DNA of 64,000 bases from NCBI RefSeq assembly GCF_014843845.1, contig NZ_JHQS01000060.1:62001-126000 (forward strand), read 5' to 3'. This DNA comes from Mesorhizobium amorphae (GTDB taxonomy: Bacteria > Pseudomonadota > Alphaproteobacteria > Rhizobiales > Rhizobiaceae). The position numbers were made by a program, and so were the translations under genes. The notes under the pieces were generated by a model that was not told where the DNA came from, did not search any database, and saw only the letters and a program-made list of their open reading frames with translations. Positions 51,447-59,575 of this stretch are shown here, piece by piece (positions within the stretch are counted from its first letter, which is position 1; each line of letters begins with the position of its first letter).

Positions 51447-52373
51447 TCACCCCAGCGTTGAACCGTTTGCGGTGACGTAGACCGCGTACAGCGACGTCGT
51501 CGCGGTGATGAAGAGCCGGTTCCGGCGGGGGCCGCCGAAGGTTAGGTTGGAGACGGCCTCCGGGATGTGGACCTTGCCGATCAGCGTGCCGTCCGGGTCG
51601 TGGCAATGGACGCCGTCGCCGGCGCTGCACCACAGCCGTCCCTTGGTGTCGACACGGAACCCATCGAACATCCCGTTCGTGCAGGTGGCGAAAACCTCGC
51701 CGTCGCTCAGCCTGCCGTCATCGCCGACCTTGAAGCGGCGGATGTGGCGCGGCCCGTCCGGCAGATGCGAGGCGCCGGTGTCGGCGACATAGAGAAGCGT
51801 TTCGTCGGGTGAAAAGGCGAGGCCGTTCGGCTTGGCGAAATCGTCGGCGACTCGCGCCACTTTGCCGCTTGCCAGATCGGCCCGGTAGACGTGACAGCCG
51901 CCGATCTCCTCTTCGCCATACTCGCCCTCGTAGTCGTGCATGATGCCGTAGGACGGATCGGTGAACCAGATTGCGCCGTCGCTCGATACCACGACATCGT
52001 TGGGCGAATTGAAGCGTTTGCCTTCGAAGCGGTCGGCGATCACCGTCACCGACCCGTCGAACTCGGTGCGCGTCACCCGTCGCATCAGGTGCTCGCAAGA
52101 GACGAGCCGCCCTTGCCGGTCGACCGTGTTGCCGTTCGAATTGTTGGCGGGCTGGCGAAACACCGAGACGGCGCCGGAGGTTTCGTCCCAGCGCATCATG
52201 CGGTTGTTGGGGATGTCGGACCAGACCAGATAGCGGCCCGGTGCAAACCATGCCGGCCCTTCGTGCCAGCGTCCACCCGTCCACAGCCGTTCGACCCGTG
52301 CATGGCCGACGAAGCAGCTGCCGAAGCGCGGATCCAGCACCTCGAATCCCGTACCTTCGATTTCTCCGAACAT
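51447..52373 (-). CDS. SMP-30/gluconolactonase-family lactonase
   Basis: A 308-residue propeller lactonase. The ligand positions are Glu in WHEGPAWF, Asn in FNSPNDVVVSSDG and Asp in MFDGFRVDTKG; WFTDPSYGIM and KPNGLAFSPDE are typical. It opens aldonolactones. ATG 52373 has GAGAGG eight bases upstream; GTG 52400 is an alternative. It is divergent from the LacI gene across a gap holding a regulator palindrome. It should feed the idonate/gluconate enzymes that follow. It is only distantly similar to the SMP-30 protein at 3.6 kb. Confidence 0.92.
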   Translation of the reverse strand: MFGEIEGTGFEVLDPRFGSCFVGHARVERLWTGGRWHEGPAWFAPGRYLVWSDIPNNRMMRWDETSGAVSVFRQPANNSNGNTVDRQGRLVSCEHLMRRVTRTEFDGSVTVIADRFEGKRFNSPNDVVVSSDGAIWFTDPSYGIMHDYEGEYGEEEIGGCHVYRADLASGKVARVADDFAKPNGLAFSPDETLLYVADTGASHLPDGPRHIRRFKVGDDGRLSDGEVFATCTNGMFDGFRVDTKGRLWCSAGDGVHCHDPDGTLIGKVHIPEAVSNLTFGGPRRNRLFITATTSLYAVYVTANGSTLG

Positions 52374-52466
52374 TCCGATTGCCTCTCTGCAGCGTTTCAC
52401 TTTCCCGGCGCCGCGCGCTTTGCTAATCCGGATCGACCTTCGCGGCGTGGTTGTTGTCAGATCGAT

Positions 52467-52482
52467 GTGATATCGATAACAT
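52467..52482. promoter_or_regulatory. LacI-type operator, lactonase/lacI divergent gap (half-degenerate)
   Basis: GTGATATCGATAACAT matches the right three-quarters of the palindrome ATGTTATCGATAACAT found intact at 55689 and 58017. It lies about 95 bp from the lactonase start and 48 bp before the leader ORF, so it may control both and give autoregulation. Confidence 0.7.
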
Positions 52483-52514
52483 ACCTAACGCAATCCGATT
52501 TCCAAGGGGGATGC

Positions 52515-52607
52515 ATGAACGACGCCGGACGCCCGATGCTGCTGCCGTCCAGTGGCGCGGCGTCCGTCTGGATCAGGGCGACACCGGCAGCTTGCGAGGA
52601 ACACTGA
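52515..52607 (+). CDS. Possible 30-aa leader ORF coupled to the LacI gene
   Basis: ATG 52515 follows AAGGGGG and encodes MNDAGRPMLLPSS, then GAASVWIRATPAACEEH. Its stop overlaps the LacI ATG as TGATG. The length, ribosome site and exact overlap suggest a translated upstream frame that couples or tunes repressor synthesis. No family is known and it could be accidental. Confidence 0.4.
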   Translation: MNDAGRPMLLPSSGAASVWIRATPAACEEH

Positions 52608-53647
52608 TGGGCAGGGCAGCATCGCCGAGACCAGGGGAGAACCAGGCGCCGACGATGGCCGACGTGGCCGAGCGGGCCGGTGTTTCCGCCATGACCGTCT
52701 CGCGGGCGCTGAAGGAAGGCAGCCGGGTCTCCCAGGCGACACGCGAAAAGATCATGGCCGCCGTCAACGAGCTCGGTTACGTGCTCGATCAGTCGGCCGG
52801 CAGCCTGTCGTCGCGTAAGACCGGGTTTGTCGCGGCGATCGTTCCCTCGATCAACAATTCGAACTTCGCCGACACGGCGCGCGGCATTACGGACGAGCTG
52901 GAAAGCACCGGCCTGCAGCTGCTGCTCGGTTACACCGACTACACCGTCGAGAAGGAAGAGAGACTGATCGAAGCGATGCTGCGGCGGCGGCCGGAAGGCA
53001 TCATCCTGACCGGCGGCGCCCACACCGACCGCGCCCGCCGGCTGCTGGAGAGCGCCGGCATCCCGGTGGTCGAAACCTGGGAATTGCCGGCCAAGCCCAT
53101 CGACCAGGTGGTTGGGTTCTCCAACGAAGAAGCGATGGGGCTGCTCGTCAAGACGCTGGCAAGGAAGGGCTACCGCAAGTTCGGCTATATTGGCGGCACG
53201 ACGTCGCGCGATACGCGCGGCAGCCAGCGGCGCGAGGGTTTTGTCAGGGCCATCGAGGAGCTTGGCCTGCCGCCGGGCCGGCTGGTTTCCTTCGGCGTGC
53301 CGCCGATCTCCATCGAGCAGGGTGGCCAGGCCGTCGTCTCCATGCTCAAGCGCTGGCCCGACACCGAGGCGGTGCTGTGCGTATCGGATCTTTCGGCCTT
53401 CGGCGCGCTGATGGAATGCAAGCGCCGGGGCATGCGGGTGCCGCAAGACATCGCCATTGCCGGCTTCGGCGACTATGAGGTTGCCGCCTTCTGCCATCCC
53501 GGCATCACCACCGTGAATGTCGATTGCTATGGGATCGGCCGCGAGGCGGCGCGCCGGCTGATCCAGCTTATCCGCGGCGGCGAGAAGCAGCGCGGGCAGG
53601 AAATCGTCCTGACCAGTTATCGCATCGTCGAGCGTGAGAGCACCTGA
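52607..53647 (+). CDS. LacI-family transcriptional regulator (GntR/IdnR-like)
   Basis: A 346-residue regulator. The HTH is TMADVAERAGVSAMTVSRAL with hinge helix region ELGYVLDQSAGSLSSRKT, then a periplasmic-binding-type core (VAAIVPSINNSNFADTARGI, GIILTGGAHTDRARRLLE, IAIAGFGDYEVAAFCHPGIT). The pattern is close to gluconate repressors. ATG 52607 has GAGGA six bases upstream and overlaps a leader ORF stop. Three copies of one palindrome in neighbouring promoters are its probable binding sites. The inducer is presumably gluconate, idonate or a keto-derivative. Confidence 0.93.
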   Translation: MGRAASPRPGENQAPTMADVAERAGVSAMTVSRALKEGSRVSQATREKIMAAVNELGYVLDQSAGSLSSRKTGFVAAIVPSINNSNFADTARGITDELESTGLQLLLGYTDYTVEKEERLIEAMLRRRPEGIILTGGAHTDRARRLLESAGIPVVETWELPAKPIDQVVGFSNEEAMGLLVKTLARKGYRKFGYIGGTTSRDTRGSQRREGFVRAIEELGLPPGRLVSFGVPPISIEQGGQAVVSMLKRWPDTEAVLCVSDLSAFGALMECKRRGMRVPQDIAIAGFGDYEVAAFCHPGITTVNVDCYGIGREAARRLIQLIRGGEKQRGQEIVLTSYRIVEREST

Positions 53648-53662
53648 TTTTGCTATCATGCT

Positions 53663-54697
53663 CTAGCTAAATGCGATCTGGACCTTCATCGATTTGTTGC
53701 GGTCGCCGGCGATCTCGAACGCCGCGACTGCCTCGTCCATCGGATAGATGCCGGTCAGCAGCGGCTTGACGTCCACGCGACGGCGATTGATCAGGTCGAC
53801 GGCAAGGGCGAATTCGTCGTGGAAGCGGAAGCTGCCGCGCATCTCGATTTCCTTGGCGACGATCTGGTTCTGCGGCAGCGACACATCGCCGCCAAGGCCG
53901 AGCTGCACGAGCACGCCGCGCGGCTTCAGCACATCGAGCCCCGCCCGTACCGCGCGCTCGTTGCCGGAGGCCTCGAACATCACGTCGAAACTGCCCTTGT
54001 CGGCATTGTAGGCGGCGAGCTTGTCGCCGTCGGTGGCGACATTGATGCTGCGATCAGCGCCGATCTCCTTAGCCTTCGCCAGCACGCCGTCCATGACATC
54101 GGTGGCGACGATCTCGCGCGCGCCATGGGCGCGTGCGGCGAGGATGCACAGCGCGCCGATCGGGCCGCAGCCGGTGACCAGGACCCGTTTGCCAAGCAGC
54201 GAACCGGCGCGGTTCACCGCGTGCAGCGTGACCGCGAAAGGCTCGGCGAAGGCGGCCTCGTTGATGGAAACATGGTCGGCGATTCTGTGGCATTGCCAAG
54301 CCTCGGCGACCAAACGCTGGCGGAACGCGCCCTGGATATGCGGCATCGGCATGGCGCTGCCGTAGAAGCGCATGTTGAGGCATTGGTTCTGCATGCCTTG
54401 CAGGCAGTAGCGGCAGGCGTTGCAGGGCCGGCTGGGCGAGATGGCGACGCGGTCGCCGACGGCGAGGCTCGAGACGCCGGCGCCAAGCGCCTTCACCGTG
54501 CCGGCGACCTCGTGGCCGAGGATCATCGGCTCGCGAAGGCGGACCACGCCGAAGCCGCCATGGTTGTAATAATGCAGGTCCGAGCCGCAGATGCCTCCGG
54601 CCTCGACGGCGATCTCGACCTGTCCGGCGTCAAGGATGCCCGGGTCGGTCTCTTCGATCCGCAGATCCTTGGCCGCGTGGATGACGATCGACTTCAT
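53663..54697 (-). CDS. idnD: L-idonate 5-dehydrogenase (zinc-dependent MDR family)
   Basis: A 344-residue medium-chain dehydrogenase. Catalytic zinc Cys and His lie in GGICGSDLHYYNHGG and LGHEVAGTV. The structural-zinc Cys set is CNACRYCLQGMQNQC. The NAD site is VTGCGPIGALCILAARAHGA. The HYYNHGGFG segment is typical of IdnD, which oxidises L-idonate to 5-ketogluconate. ATG 54697. It is 15 bp downstream of the 2-hydroxyacid dehydrogenase gene and in the same unit; its end faces the LacI gene. Confidence 0.9.
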   Translation of the reverse strand: MKSIVIHAAKDLRIEETDPGILDAGQVEIAVEAGGICGSDLHYYNHGGFGVVRLREPMILGHEVAGTVKALGAGVSSLAVGDRVAISPSRPCNACRYCLQGMQNQCLNMRFYGSAMPMPHIQGAFRQRLVAEAWQCHRIADHVSINEAAFAEPFAVTLHAVNRAGSLLGKRVLVTGCGPIGALCILAARAHGAREIVATDVMDGVLAKAKEIGADRSINVATDGDKLAAYNADKGSFDVMFEASGNERAVRAGLDVLKPRGVLVQLGLGGDVSLPQNQIVAKEIEMRGSFRFHDEFALAVDLINRRRVDVKPLLTGIYPMDEAVAAFEIAGDRNKSMKVQIAFS

Positions 54698-54712
54698 GGC
54701 CGCGATCCTTTC

Positions 54713-55648
54713 TCAAACCACCGGCGTCAGCAAGGACTGTCCGCTGAAATGGGCGGCAAGGTTGTCGCGCACGAGCTGGCCCATGGCCTTGCGGGTCTCC
54801 ACCGTGCCGCTGGCGTGGTGCGGTTGTAGCACGACATTGGCAAGCTGCAGGAAGCGCTCGTCGATGGTCGGCTCGTTCCAGAACACGTCGAGCCCGGCGC
54901 CCTTGATGGCGCCGGTTTCCAGGGCGGCGAGCAAGGCAGTCTCGTCGACCGTGCTGCCGCGCGAAATGTTGATCAGGATGCCGTCCGCTCCGAGTGCGGC
55001 CAGAACCGCCGCATCGATGATGTGCCTGGTGCTGTCGCCGCCGGCGAGCGTCACGATCAGGAACTCGCTCTGCCGCGCCAGCTCGACCAGATCGCCGACG
55101 AAGGCATAGGGCAGGTCGTCGCGCGCGTGCCGGTCGAAATAGGCGATAGTGCAATCGAACGCGGCCGCGCGCCTGGCCACCGCGGCGCCGACTCGGCCCA
55201 TGCCGACAATGCCAAGCTTTTTTCCGCAGACGCGCGTGACCAGCGGCATGTTGCCCTTGCGCCAGCTGCCATTGCGCACATGGGCGTCGGCCTGCGGGAT
55301 CTTGCGCGCCACGGCGAGCAGCAGCCCGATGCCGATATCGGCCACGTCCTCGGTCAGCACGTCGGGCGTGTTGGTGACGCGGATGCTGTTTTCCCTGGCA
55401 TAGGCAAGGTCGATGGCATCGGTGCCGACGCCATAGCAGGAGACGATCTCCAGCTTCGGCAGCTTTGCCATCAGCGCGGCACTCGCGCCAAGCTCGCCGC
55501 GTGTCGCGATGGCACGGATTGCGCCGGCGTGGCTTGCGATCAGCGCGTCCTTGTCCTCGACCTGCCACAGCTTGTGGACGCGATATCTCGCTTCCAGGTC
55601 CGCCATGTCCCAATCCGGGTAGGGGCCGGTCATCAAGATCTCGGTCAC
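54713..55648 (-). CDS. D-2-hydroxyacid dehydrogenase (2-ketogluconate/hydroxypyruvate reductase type)
   Basis: A 311-residue enzyme. The NAD site is LGIVGMGRVGAAVARRAAAF. Catalytic Arg is in LINISRGSTVDE, Glu in AGLDVFWNEP and His in VVLQPHHASGT. Members reduce 2-keto acids such as 2-ketogluconate or glyoxylate. The start is GTG 55648, with GGAGGAG upstream; the frame to 55762 passes through the operator and is not coding. It leads the minus-strand unit with idnD, transcribed from the divergent promoter that holds an intact LacI-type palindrome. Confidence 0.9.
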   Translation of the reverse strand: MTEILMTGPYPDWDMADLEARYRVHKLWQVEDKDALIASHAGAIRAIATRGELGASAALMAKLPKLEIVSCYGVGTDAIDLAYARENSIRVTNTPDVLTEDVADIGIGLLLAVARKIPQADAHVRNGSWRKGNMPLVTRVCGKKLGIVGMGRVGAAVARRAAAFDCTIAYFDRHARDDLPYAFVGDLVELARQSEFLIVTLAGGDSTRHIIDAAVLAALGADGILINISRGSTVDETALLAALETGAIKGAGLDVFWNEPTIDERFLQLANVVLQPHHASGTVETRKAMGQLVRDNLAAHFSGQSLLTPVV

Positions 55649-55688
55649 GGCGTCGTCTCCTCCAGCAGCGGCAATTTTTCCATTGACT

Positions 55689-55704
55689 ATGTTATCGATA
55701 ACAT
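55689..55704. promoter_or_regulatory. LacI-type operator, divergent dehydrogenase promoter
   Basis: ATGTTATCGATAACAT is a perfect 16-bp palindrome in the 131-bp gap between the 2-hydroxyacid dehydrogenase (minus) and gluconate 5-dehydrogenase (plus) genes. TTGACT directly abuts its left side. It closely resembles the E. coli GntR site pattern ATGTTACCGGTAACAT, differing in the centre. Confidence 0.85.
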
Positions 55705-55779
55705 TCATGTCAATAGGCACTGGCGGTGGCGCGGCGGAAATCGTATCCGCTTCAGGCGACATGTCCTCAGGAGGAGCAG

Positions 55780-56547
55780 GTGAGCGGTTCTTTGTTCGAT
55801 TTGTCCGGCATGCGGGCTTTGATTACCGGCTCGGGGCAAGGCATCGGCCTGGCGCTGGCGGAAGGGCTGGCGCAGCACGGCGCCGAGATCGTGCTCAACG
55901 GGCGCGGCGCCGAAAAGGTCGCGGCCGCCGCCGAGACGCTGACGGCCAAGGGGCACAGGGCGCTTGGCGTGGTCTTCGACGTGACCGATCATGCGGCGGT
56001 CGCCAAAGGTGTCGAGGAAATCGAAACCACCATCGGCGCGATCGACATCCTCATCAACAATGCCGGCATGCAGTTCCGCACCCCGCTCGAAGATTTTCCC
56101 GCCGACAAATGGGATGAATTGCTGCGCACCAACATTTCGAGCGTCTTCTTCGTCGGCCAGGCGGTGGCGCGGTACATGATCCCGCGCAAGCACGGCAAGA
56201 TCATCAACATAGCTTCGGTGCAAAGCGAACTGGCGCGAACGAACATCGCGCCTTACACGGCGACGAAGGGCGCCGTGCGCAACCTGACGCGCGGCATGTG
56301 CGCGGACTGGGCCAAGCACGGGCTGCAGGTCAATGCCATCGCACCGGGCTATTTCAAGACGCCGCTCAACCAGGCGCTGGTCGACAATCCCGAGTTCTCG
56401 GCCTGGCTGACCAACCGCACGCCGGCCGGGCGCTGGGGCGATGTCGGCGAACTGGTCGGCGCGGCGGTGTTCCTGGCCGGCCCGGCCTCATCCTTTGTCA
56501 ACGGACACACGCTCTATGTCGATGGCGGCATCACAACCTGCCTTTGA
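55780..56547 (+). CDS. idnO: Gluconate 5-dehydrogenase (SDR, IdnO-like)
   Basis: A 255-residue SDR. The cofactor site is LITGSGQGIGLALAEGL and the NNAG motif ILINNAGMQFR. Ser is in NIASVQSE and Tyr-Lys in YTATK. NNAGMQFRTPLEDFP is typical of gluconate 5-dehydrogenases, which reduce 5-ketogluconate to gluconate. The start is GTG 55780 with AGGAGGA upstream. An out-of-frame ATG lies nearby. Its 3' end overlaps the gluconokinase start by 26 bases. Confidence 0.9.
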   Translation: MSGSLFDLSGMRALITGSGQGIGLALAEGLAQHGAEIVLNGRGAEKVAAAAETLTAKGHRALGVVFDVTDHAAVAKGVEEIETTIGAIDILINNAGMQFRTPLEDFPADKWDELLRTNISSVFFVGQAVARYMIPRKHGKIINIASVQSELARTNIAPYTATKGAVRNLTRGMCADWAKHGLQVNAIAPGYFKTPLNQALVDNPEFSAWLTNRTPAGRWGDVGELVGAAVFLAGPASSFVNGHTLYVDGGITTCL

Positions 56548-57091
56548 GGCTTCGCTCATCGTCGTGATGGGTGTCAGCGGCTGCGGCAAGACCAGCGTCG
56601 GCATCGACATCGCCGCACGGCTTGGCTTCGCCTTCGTCGAAGGCGACACGCTGCACCCGCGCGGCAATGTCGAGAAGATGTCGCTGGGCATACCGCTGAC
56701 CGACGACGACCGCTGGCCCTGGCTCGATCTGGTGGGCGCCGCCTTGCGCCAAGCGCATGAGGAGAGAAGCGGGCTCGTCGTGAGCTGCTCGGCGCTGAAG
56801 AAAACCTATCGGGATCGGCTTCGCCATGCGGCGGGCGGGCCGGTGTTCTTCGTGTTCCTCGCGGGATCGCGCAGTGTCCTGCGGTCCAGGATGGCCGATC
56901 GTCGCGGGCACTTCTTTCCGCCGGCCTTGCTCGACAGTCAGCTGGCGGCGCTGGAAAATCCGGCCGGCGAGGAACTGGTCGTCACTGTCGACATCGATGC
57001 TCCGGTCGACAGGATCGTCGATCGGGCGCTGAACGGGCTTGGCGCCCTCGGCGCCGCATCCGCTGCCAGAACCAGGAAAGAGGCTCATTGA
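56522..57091 (+). CDS. gntK: Gluconokinase (GntK type)
   Basis: A 189-residue kinase making 6-phosphogluconate from gluconate. The P-loop is VVMGVSGCGKTSVGID, then FVEGDTLHPRGNVEKMSLGI with the gluconate-binding Asp-His pair, PLTDDDRWPWLD, and CSALKKTYRDRLR. ATG 56522 is used; 56516 is also possible and both overlap the dehydrogenase end. It feeds the Entner-Doudoroff or pentose phosphate route. Confidence 0.93.
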   Translation: MAASQPAFEASLIVVMGVSGCGKTSVGIDIAARLGFAFVEGDTLHPRGNVEKMSLGIPLTDDDRWPWLDLVGAALRQAHEERSGLVVSCSALKKTYRDRLRHAAGGPVFFVFLAGSRSVLRSRMADRRGHFFPPALLDSQLAALENPAGEELVVTVDIDAPVDRIVDRALNGLGALGAASAARTRKEAH

Positions 57092-57092
57092 G

Positions 57093-57980
57093 ATGAGTGA
57101 AGCACCAGCAAAGGTCGCCCTTGTCGGCGCCGGCATCATGGGATCGGCAATCGCCACCCGGCTGATCGAGACCAAGCAGGCAGTCACGGTGTTCGACCTC
57201 GACAAGGCCAAGGTTGCTGCGCTGACCGCGAAAGGCGCTGCCGCCGCCGCGTCGGTCGCCGAAGCAGTACGGGCGAACGATTTCGTCATCCTCAGCCTCA
57301 ACCATGCCGACATCGTGCGTTCGGTGGTGTTCGGCGACGGCGGTGTCGCGATTGCTGCTTCGCCTGAAAAACTCTTGATCGACATGTCGTCGATCGATCC
57401 CGCCGACACCGCAGAAATGGCTGGCAAGCTCGCGGCCGAGACCGGCATGAAATGGGTCGACTGCCCGCTTTCTGGTGGCGTTCCGGGCGCGCTCGGCGGC
57501 CGCTTGACGGTCATGGCAGGCGGCGAAACGGCAGACTTCGAGCGCGCCCGCACGGTGATGCAGCACCTTTGCGCCAACTACACGCTGATGGGGCCAAGCG
57601 GCGCCGGGCAGACGACGAAGCTGATCAATCAGCTTTTTTGCGCGGTTCAGTTCCAGGCTGTTGCCGAGGCGGTGAAGCTCGCCGAAGCCGGCGGCGTCGA
57701 TCCCAAGGCGATCCCCGCGGCCCTCAAGGGCGGGCGTGCCGATTCCAGCATCATGCAGGAGTTTATGGCCAAATTCGCCGCCCGCGATTTCTCGCCGACC
57801 GGCCGCATCGACAACATGCTGAAGGACCTGGATTCTTTGCAGTCCTTTGCGCTGAAGACCAAGACGCCGTTGCCGATGACAGGCCAGTTGGTCGAGATCC
57901 ATCGCCTGCTTTGCGCGGCTGGCCTGGGGCCAAAGGATTCGGCCGAAATGATGCGCCTGCTCGACGGCAAGATCGGCTGA
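57093..57980 (+). CDS. NAD(P)-dependent 3-hydroxyisobutyrate/6-phosphogluconate-type dehydrogenase
   Basis: A 295-residue beta-hydroxyacid dehydrogenase. The Rossmann motif is ALVGAGIMGSAIATRLIETK. The substrate-binding loop is DCPLSGGVPGALGGRLTVMA, and catalytic Lys is in GAGQTTKLINQLFCA. The size suits the monomer-length group (HIBADH, tartronate semialdehyde or L-threonate-type) rather than true 6-phosphogluconate dehydrogenase of about 470 residues. ATG 57093 is two bases after the gluconokinase stop. It probably acts on a related aldonate. Confidence 0.9.
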   Translation: MSEAPAKVALVGAGIMGSAIATRLIETKQAVTVFDLDKAKVAALTAKGAAAAASVAEAVRANDFVILSLNHADIVRSVVFGDGGVAIAASPEKLLIDMSSIDPADTAEMAGKLAAETGMKWVDCPLSGGVPGALGGRLTVMAGGETADFERARTVMQHLCANYTLMGPSGAGQTTKLINQLFCAVQFQAVAEAVKLAEAGGVDPKAIPAALKGGRADSSIMQEFMAKFAARDFSPTGRIDNMLKDLDSLQSFALKTKTPLPMTGQLVEIHRLLCAAGLGPKDSAEMMRLLDGKIG

Positions 57981-58003
57981 TTGGGAGCCTCTGATTTTGT
58001 TGC

Positions 58004-58032
58004 TTGACGCTCAGAAATGTTATCGATAACAT
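58004..58032 (+). promoter_or_regulatory. Promoter with LacI-type operator before the importer genes
   Basis: TTGACG (58004-58009) and TAACAT (58027-58032) are 17 bp apart, a good sigma-70-type pair. The perfect palindrome ATGTTATCGATAACAT at 58017-58032 covers the second half of the spacer and the -10, so bound repressor would block polymerase. The importer TTG start lies 29 bp further on. Confidence 0.85.
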
Positions 58033-58060
58033 CATTTGGCGATCTTGGGAGGAACGCGTT

Positions 58061-59557
58061 TTGGCCGAAGAGAAACTGATCGAGTTCAAGTCGATTACCA
58101 AGGAGTTCGGCGGCACCCGCGCGCTCTCCGACGTGACGCTCGATCTGTGCAAAGGCGAGATCCTTGCCTTGCTCGGCGAGAACGGCGCCGGCAAGTCGAC
58201 GCTGATCAAGACACTCGCCGGCATTTACCGGCCGGATGGCGGCAGCATCCTGTTTCGCGGCGAGCCCTATCATCACCGCCCGCCGCAGCCCAACCAGCGC
58301 CAGCCTGTCGCCTTCATTCACCAGGATCTCGGCCTGATCGAATGGATGACCGTCGGCGAGAATGTCGGCCTCGCCCAGGGATTTTCACTGCGCTCCGGCC
58401 TCATCGACTGGCGCTCCACAGAAGAGCGGGCCCGCGAGGCGCTGAAGCTCGTCGGCTGCGATTTTGATCCGACGACGCGGGTCCAGGATCTGACCCGCAC
58501 CGAGAAATCGCTGGTCGCCATCGCTCGGGCTTTGGCGACAGAGGCCGATGTGCTGGTGCTCGACGAACCGACCGCCAGCCTGCCCGCCGACGAGGTCGAC
58601 CGGCTGTTCGACGCCATCCGTCCGCTCAAGCAGCGTGGCGTCGGCATGATCTATGTCTCGCATCGGCTCGACGAGATTTTCCGCATCGCCGACCGTGTCG
58701 CCGTGCTGCGCGACGGCCGGCTGGTCGGTCAAAAGAAGGTCGCTGACACCAGACCGGACGAACTGGTCGAGATGATCGTCGGCCGCCCGGTCAGCCAGGT
58801 CTTCACCAAGGCAGAGACGCAGGCCGGCGAGACGGTGTGTGCTGTCCGCGACCTCGTCTGCGCCGGGGCCGGGTCGGTGTCGTTCGACGTGCGCAAGGGC
58901 GAGTTGCTCGGCCTCGTTGGCCTGCGCGGCGCCGGGCAGGAACTGGTCGGCCGGGCGCTGTTCGGCTGCCAGGGCTTTTCCGGTTCGGTGACGATCAACG
59001 GCGTCGTGCCCGATTTGTCGAGCCCTATCGCCGCCATGGGCTCCGGCGTCGGCCTGATCGCTCGTGACCGGACCGAGGAATCGATCGCCGCCTCGCTGTC
59101 GATCCGCGAGAACAGCTTTCTCAATCCCGGCGCCGGCAAGCGCGGCCTGTTCTCGTTCCTGGCGCCCTACAAGGAGGCCGCGCTGGCGCGCGAGATCGGC
59201 GGATCGGTCGGGCTGCGTCCCAATGATCCGAGCCTGCCGATCGAGGCACTGTCGGGCGGCAACCAGCAGAAGGTGGTGGTGGGACGCTGGCTGCATACCG
59301 GCCGCAAGCTGCTGATCGCCGAAGACCCGACCGCCGGCGTCGATGTCGGCGCCAAGGCCGAGATCTACCGGCTGATCGGCCGCGCCCTTGAAGCCGGCCT
59401 CGCCGTCGTCGTGGTGTCGACCGACTTCGAGGAGATCGCCCATATCTGCCATCGCGCTTTGGTGTTTTCGCGCGGCCGGATCGTGCGTGAACTCACCGGA
59501 CCCGAACTGACCACGTCCGCGGTGATCACCGCGGCATCGGCTTCCGAAGCCGCCTGA
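58061..59557 (+). CDS. Sugar ABC transporter double-ATPase subunit
   Basis: A 498-residue RbsA-type ATPase. NBD1 has Walker A GENGAGKST, an altered signature (LTRTEKSLVAIARALA for the usual LSGGxxQ) and Walker B VLVLDEPTASLP. NBD2 has GLVGLRGAGQELVGRALFG, signature LSGGNQQKVVVGRWL and IAEDPTAGVDVG. The start is TTG 58061, set by GGGAGGA seven bases upstream. The frame extends back through the operator and is not used. It drives the single permease and binding protein that follow. Confidence 0.93.
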   Translation: MAEEKLIEFKSITKEFGGTRALSDVTLDLCKGEILALLGENGAGKSTLIKTLAGIYRPDGGSILFRGEPYHHRPPQPNQRQPVAFIHQDLGLIEWMTVGENVGLAQGFSLRSGLIDWRSTEERAREALKLVGCDFDPTTRVQDLTRTEKSLVAIARALATEADVLVLDEPTASLPADEVDRLFDAIRPLKQRGVGMIYVSHRLDEIFRIADRVAVLRDGRLVGQKKVADTRPDELVEMIVGRPVSQVFTKAETQAGETVCAVRDLVCAGAGSVSFDVRKGELLGLVGLRGAGQELVGRALFGCQGFSGSVTINGVVPDLSSPIAAMGSGVGLIARDRTEESIAASLSIRENSFLNPGAGKRGLFSFLAPYKEAALAREIGGSVGLRPNDPSLPIEALSGGNQQKVVVGRWLHTGRKLLIAEDPTAGVDVGAKAEIYRLIGRALEAGLAVVVVSTDFEEIAHICHRALVFSRGRIVRELTGPELTTSAVITAASASEAA

Positions 59558-59575
59558 CTGTCCCGGAGGATCTCC

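Noticed and set aside
58061..59557. Altered NBD1 signature (LTRTEKSLVAIARA) as a sign of a broken ATPase
   Set aside because: RbsA-type double ATPases often have a diverged first signature; Walker A, Walker B and the second domain's signature are intact.
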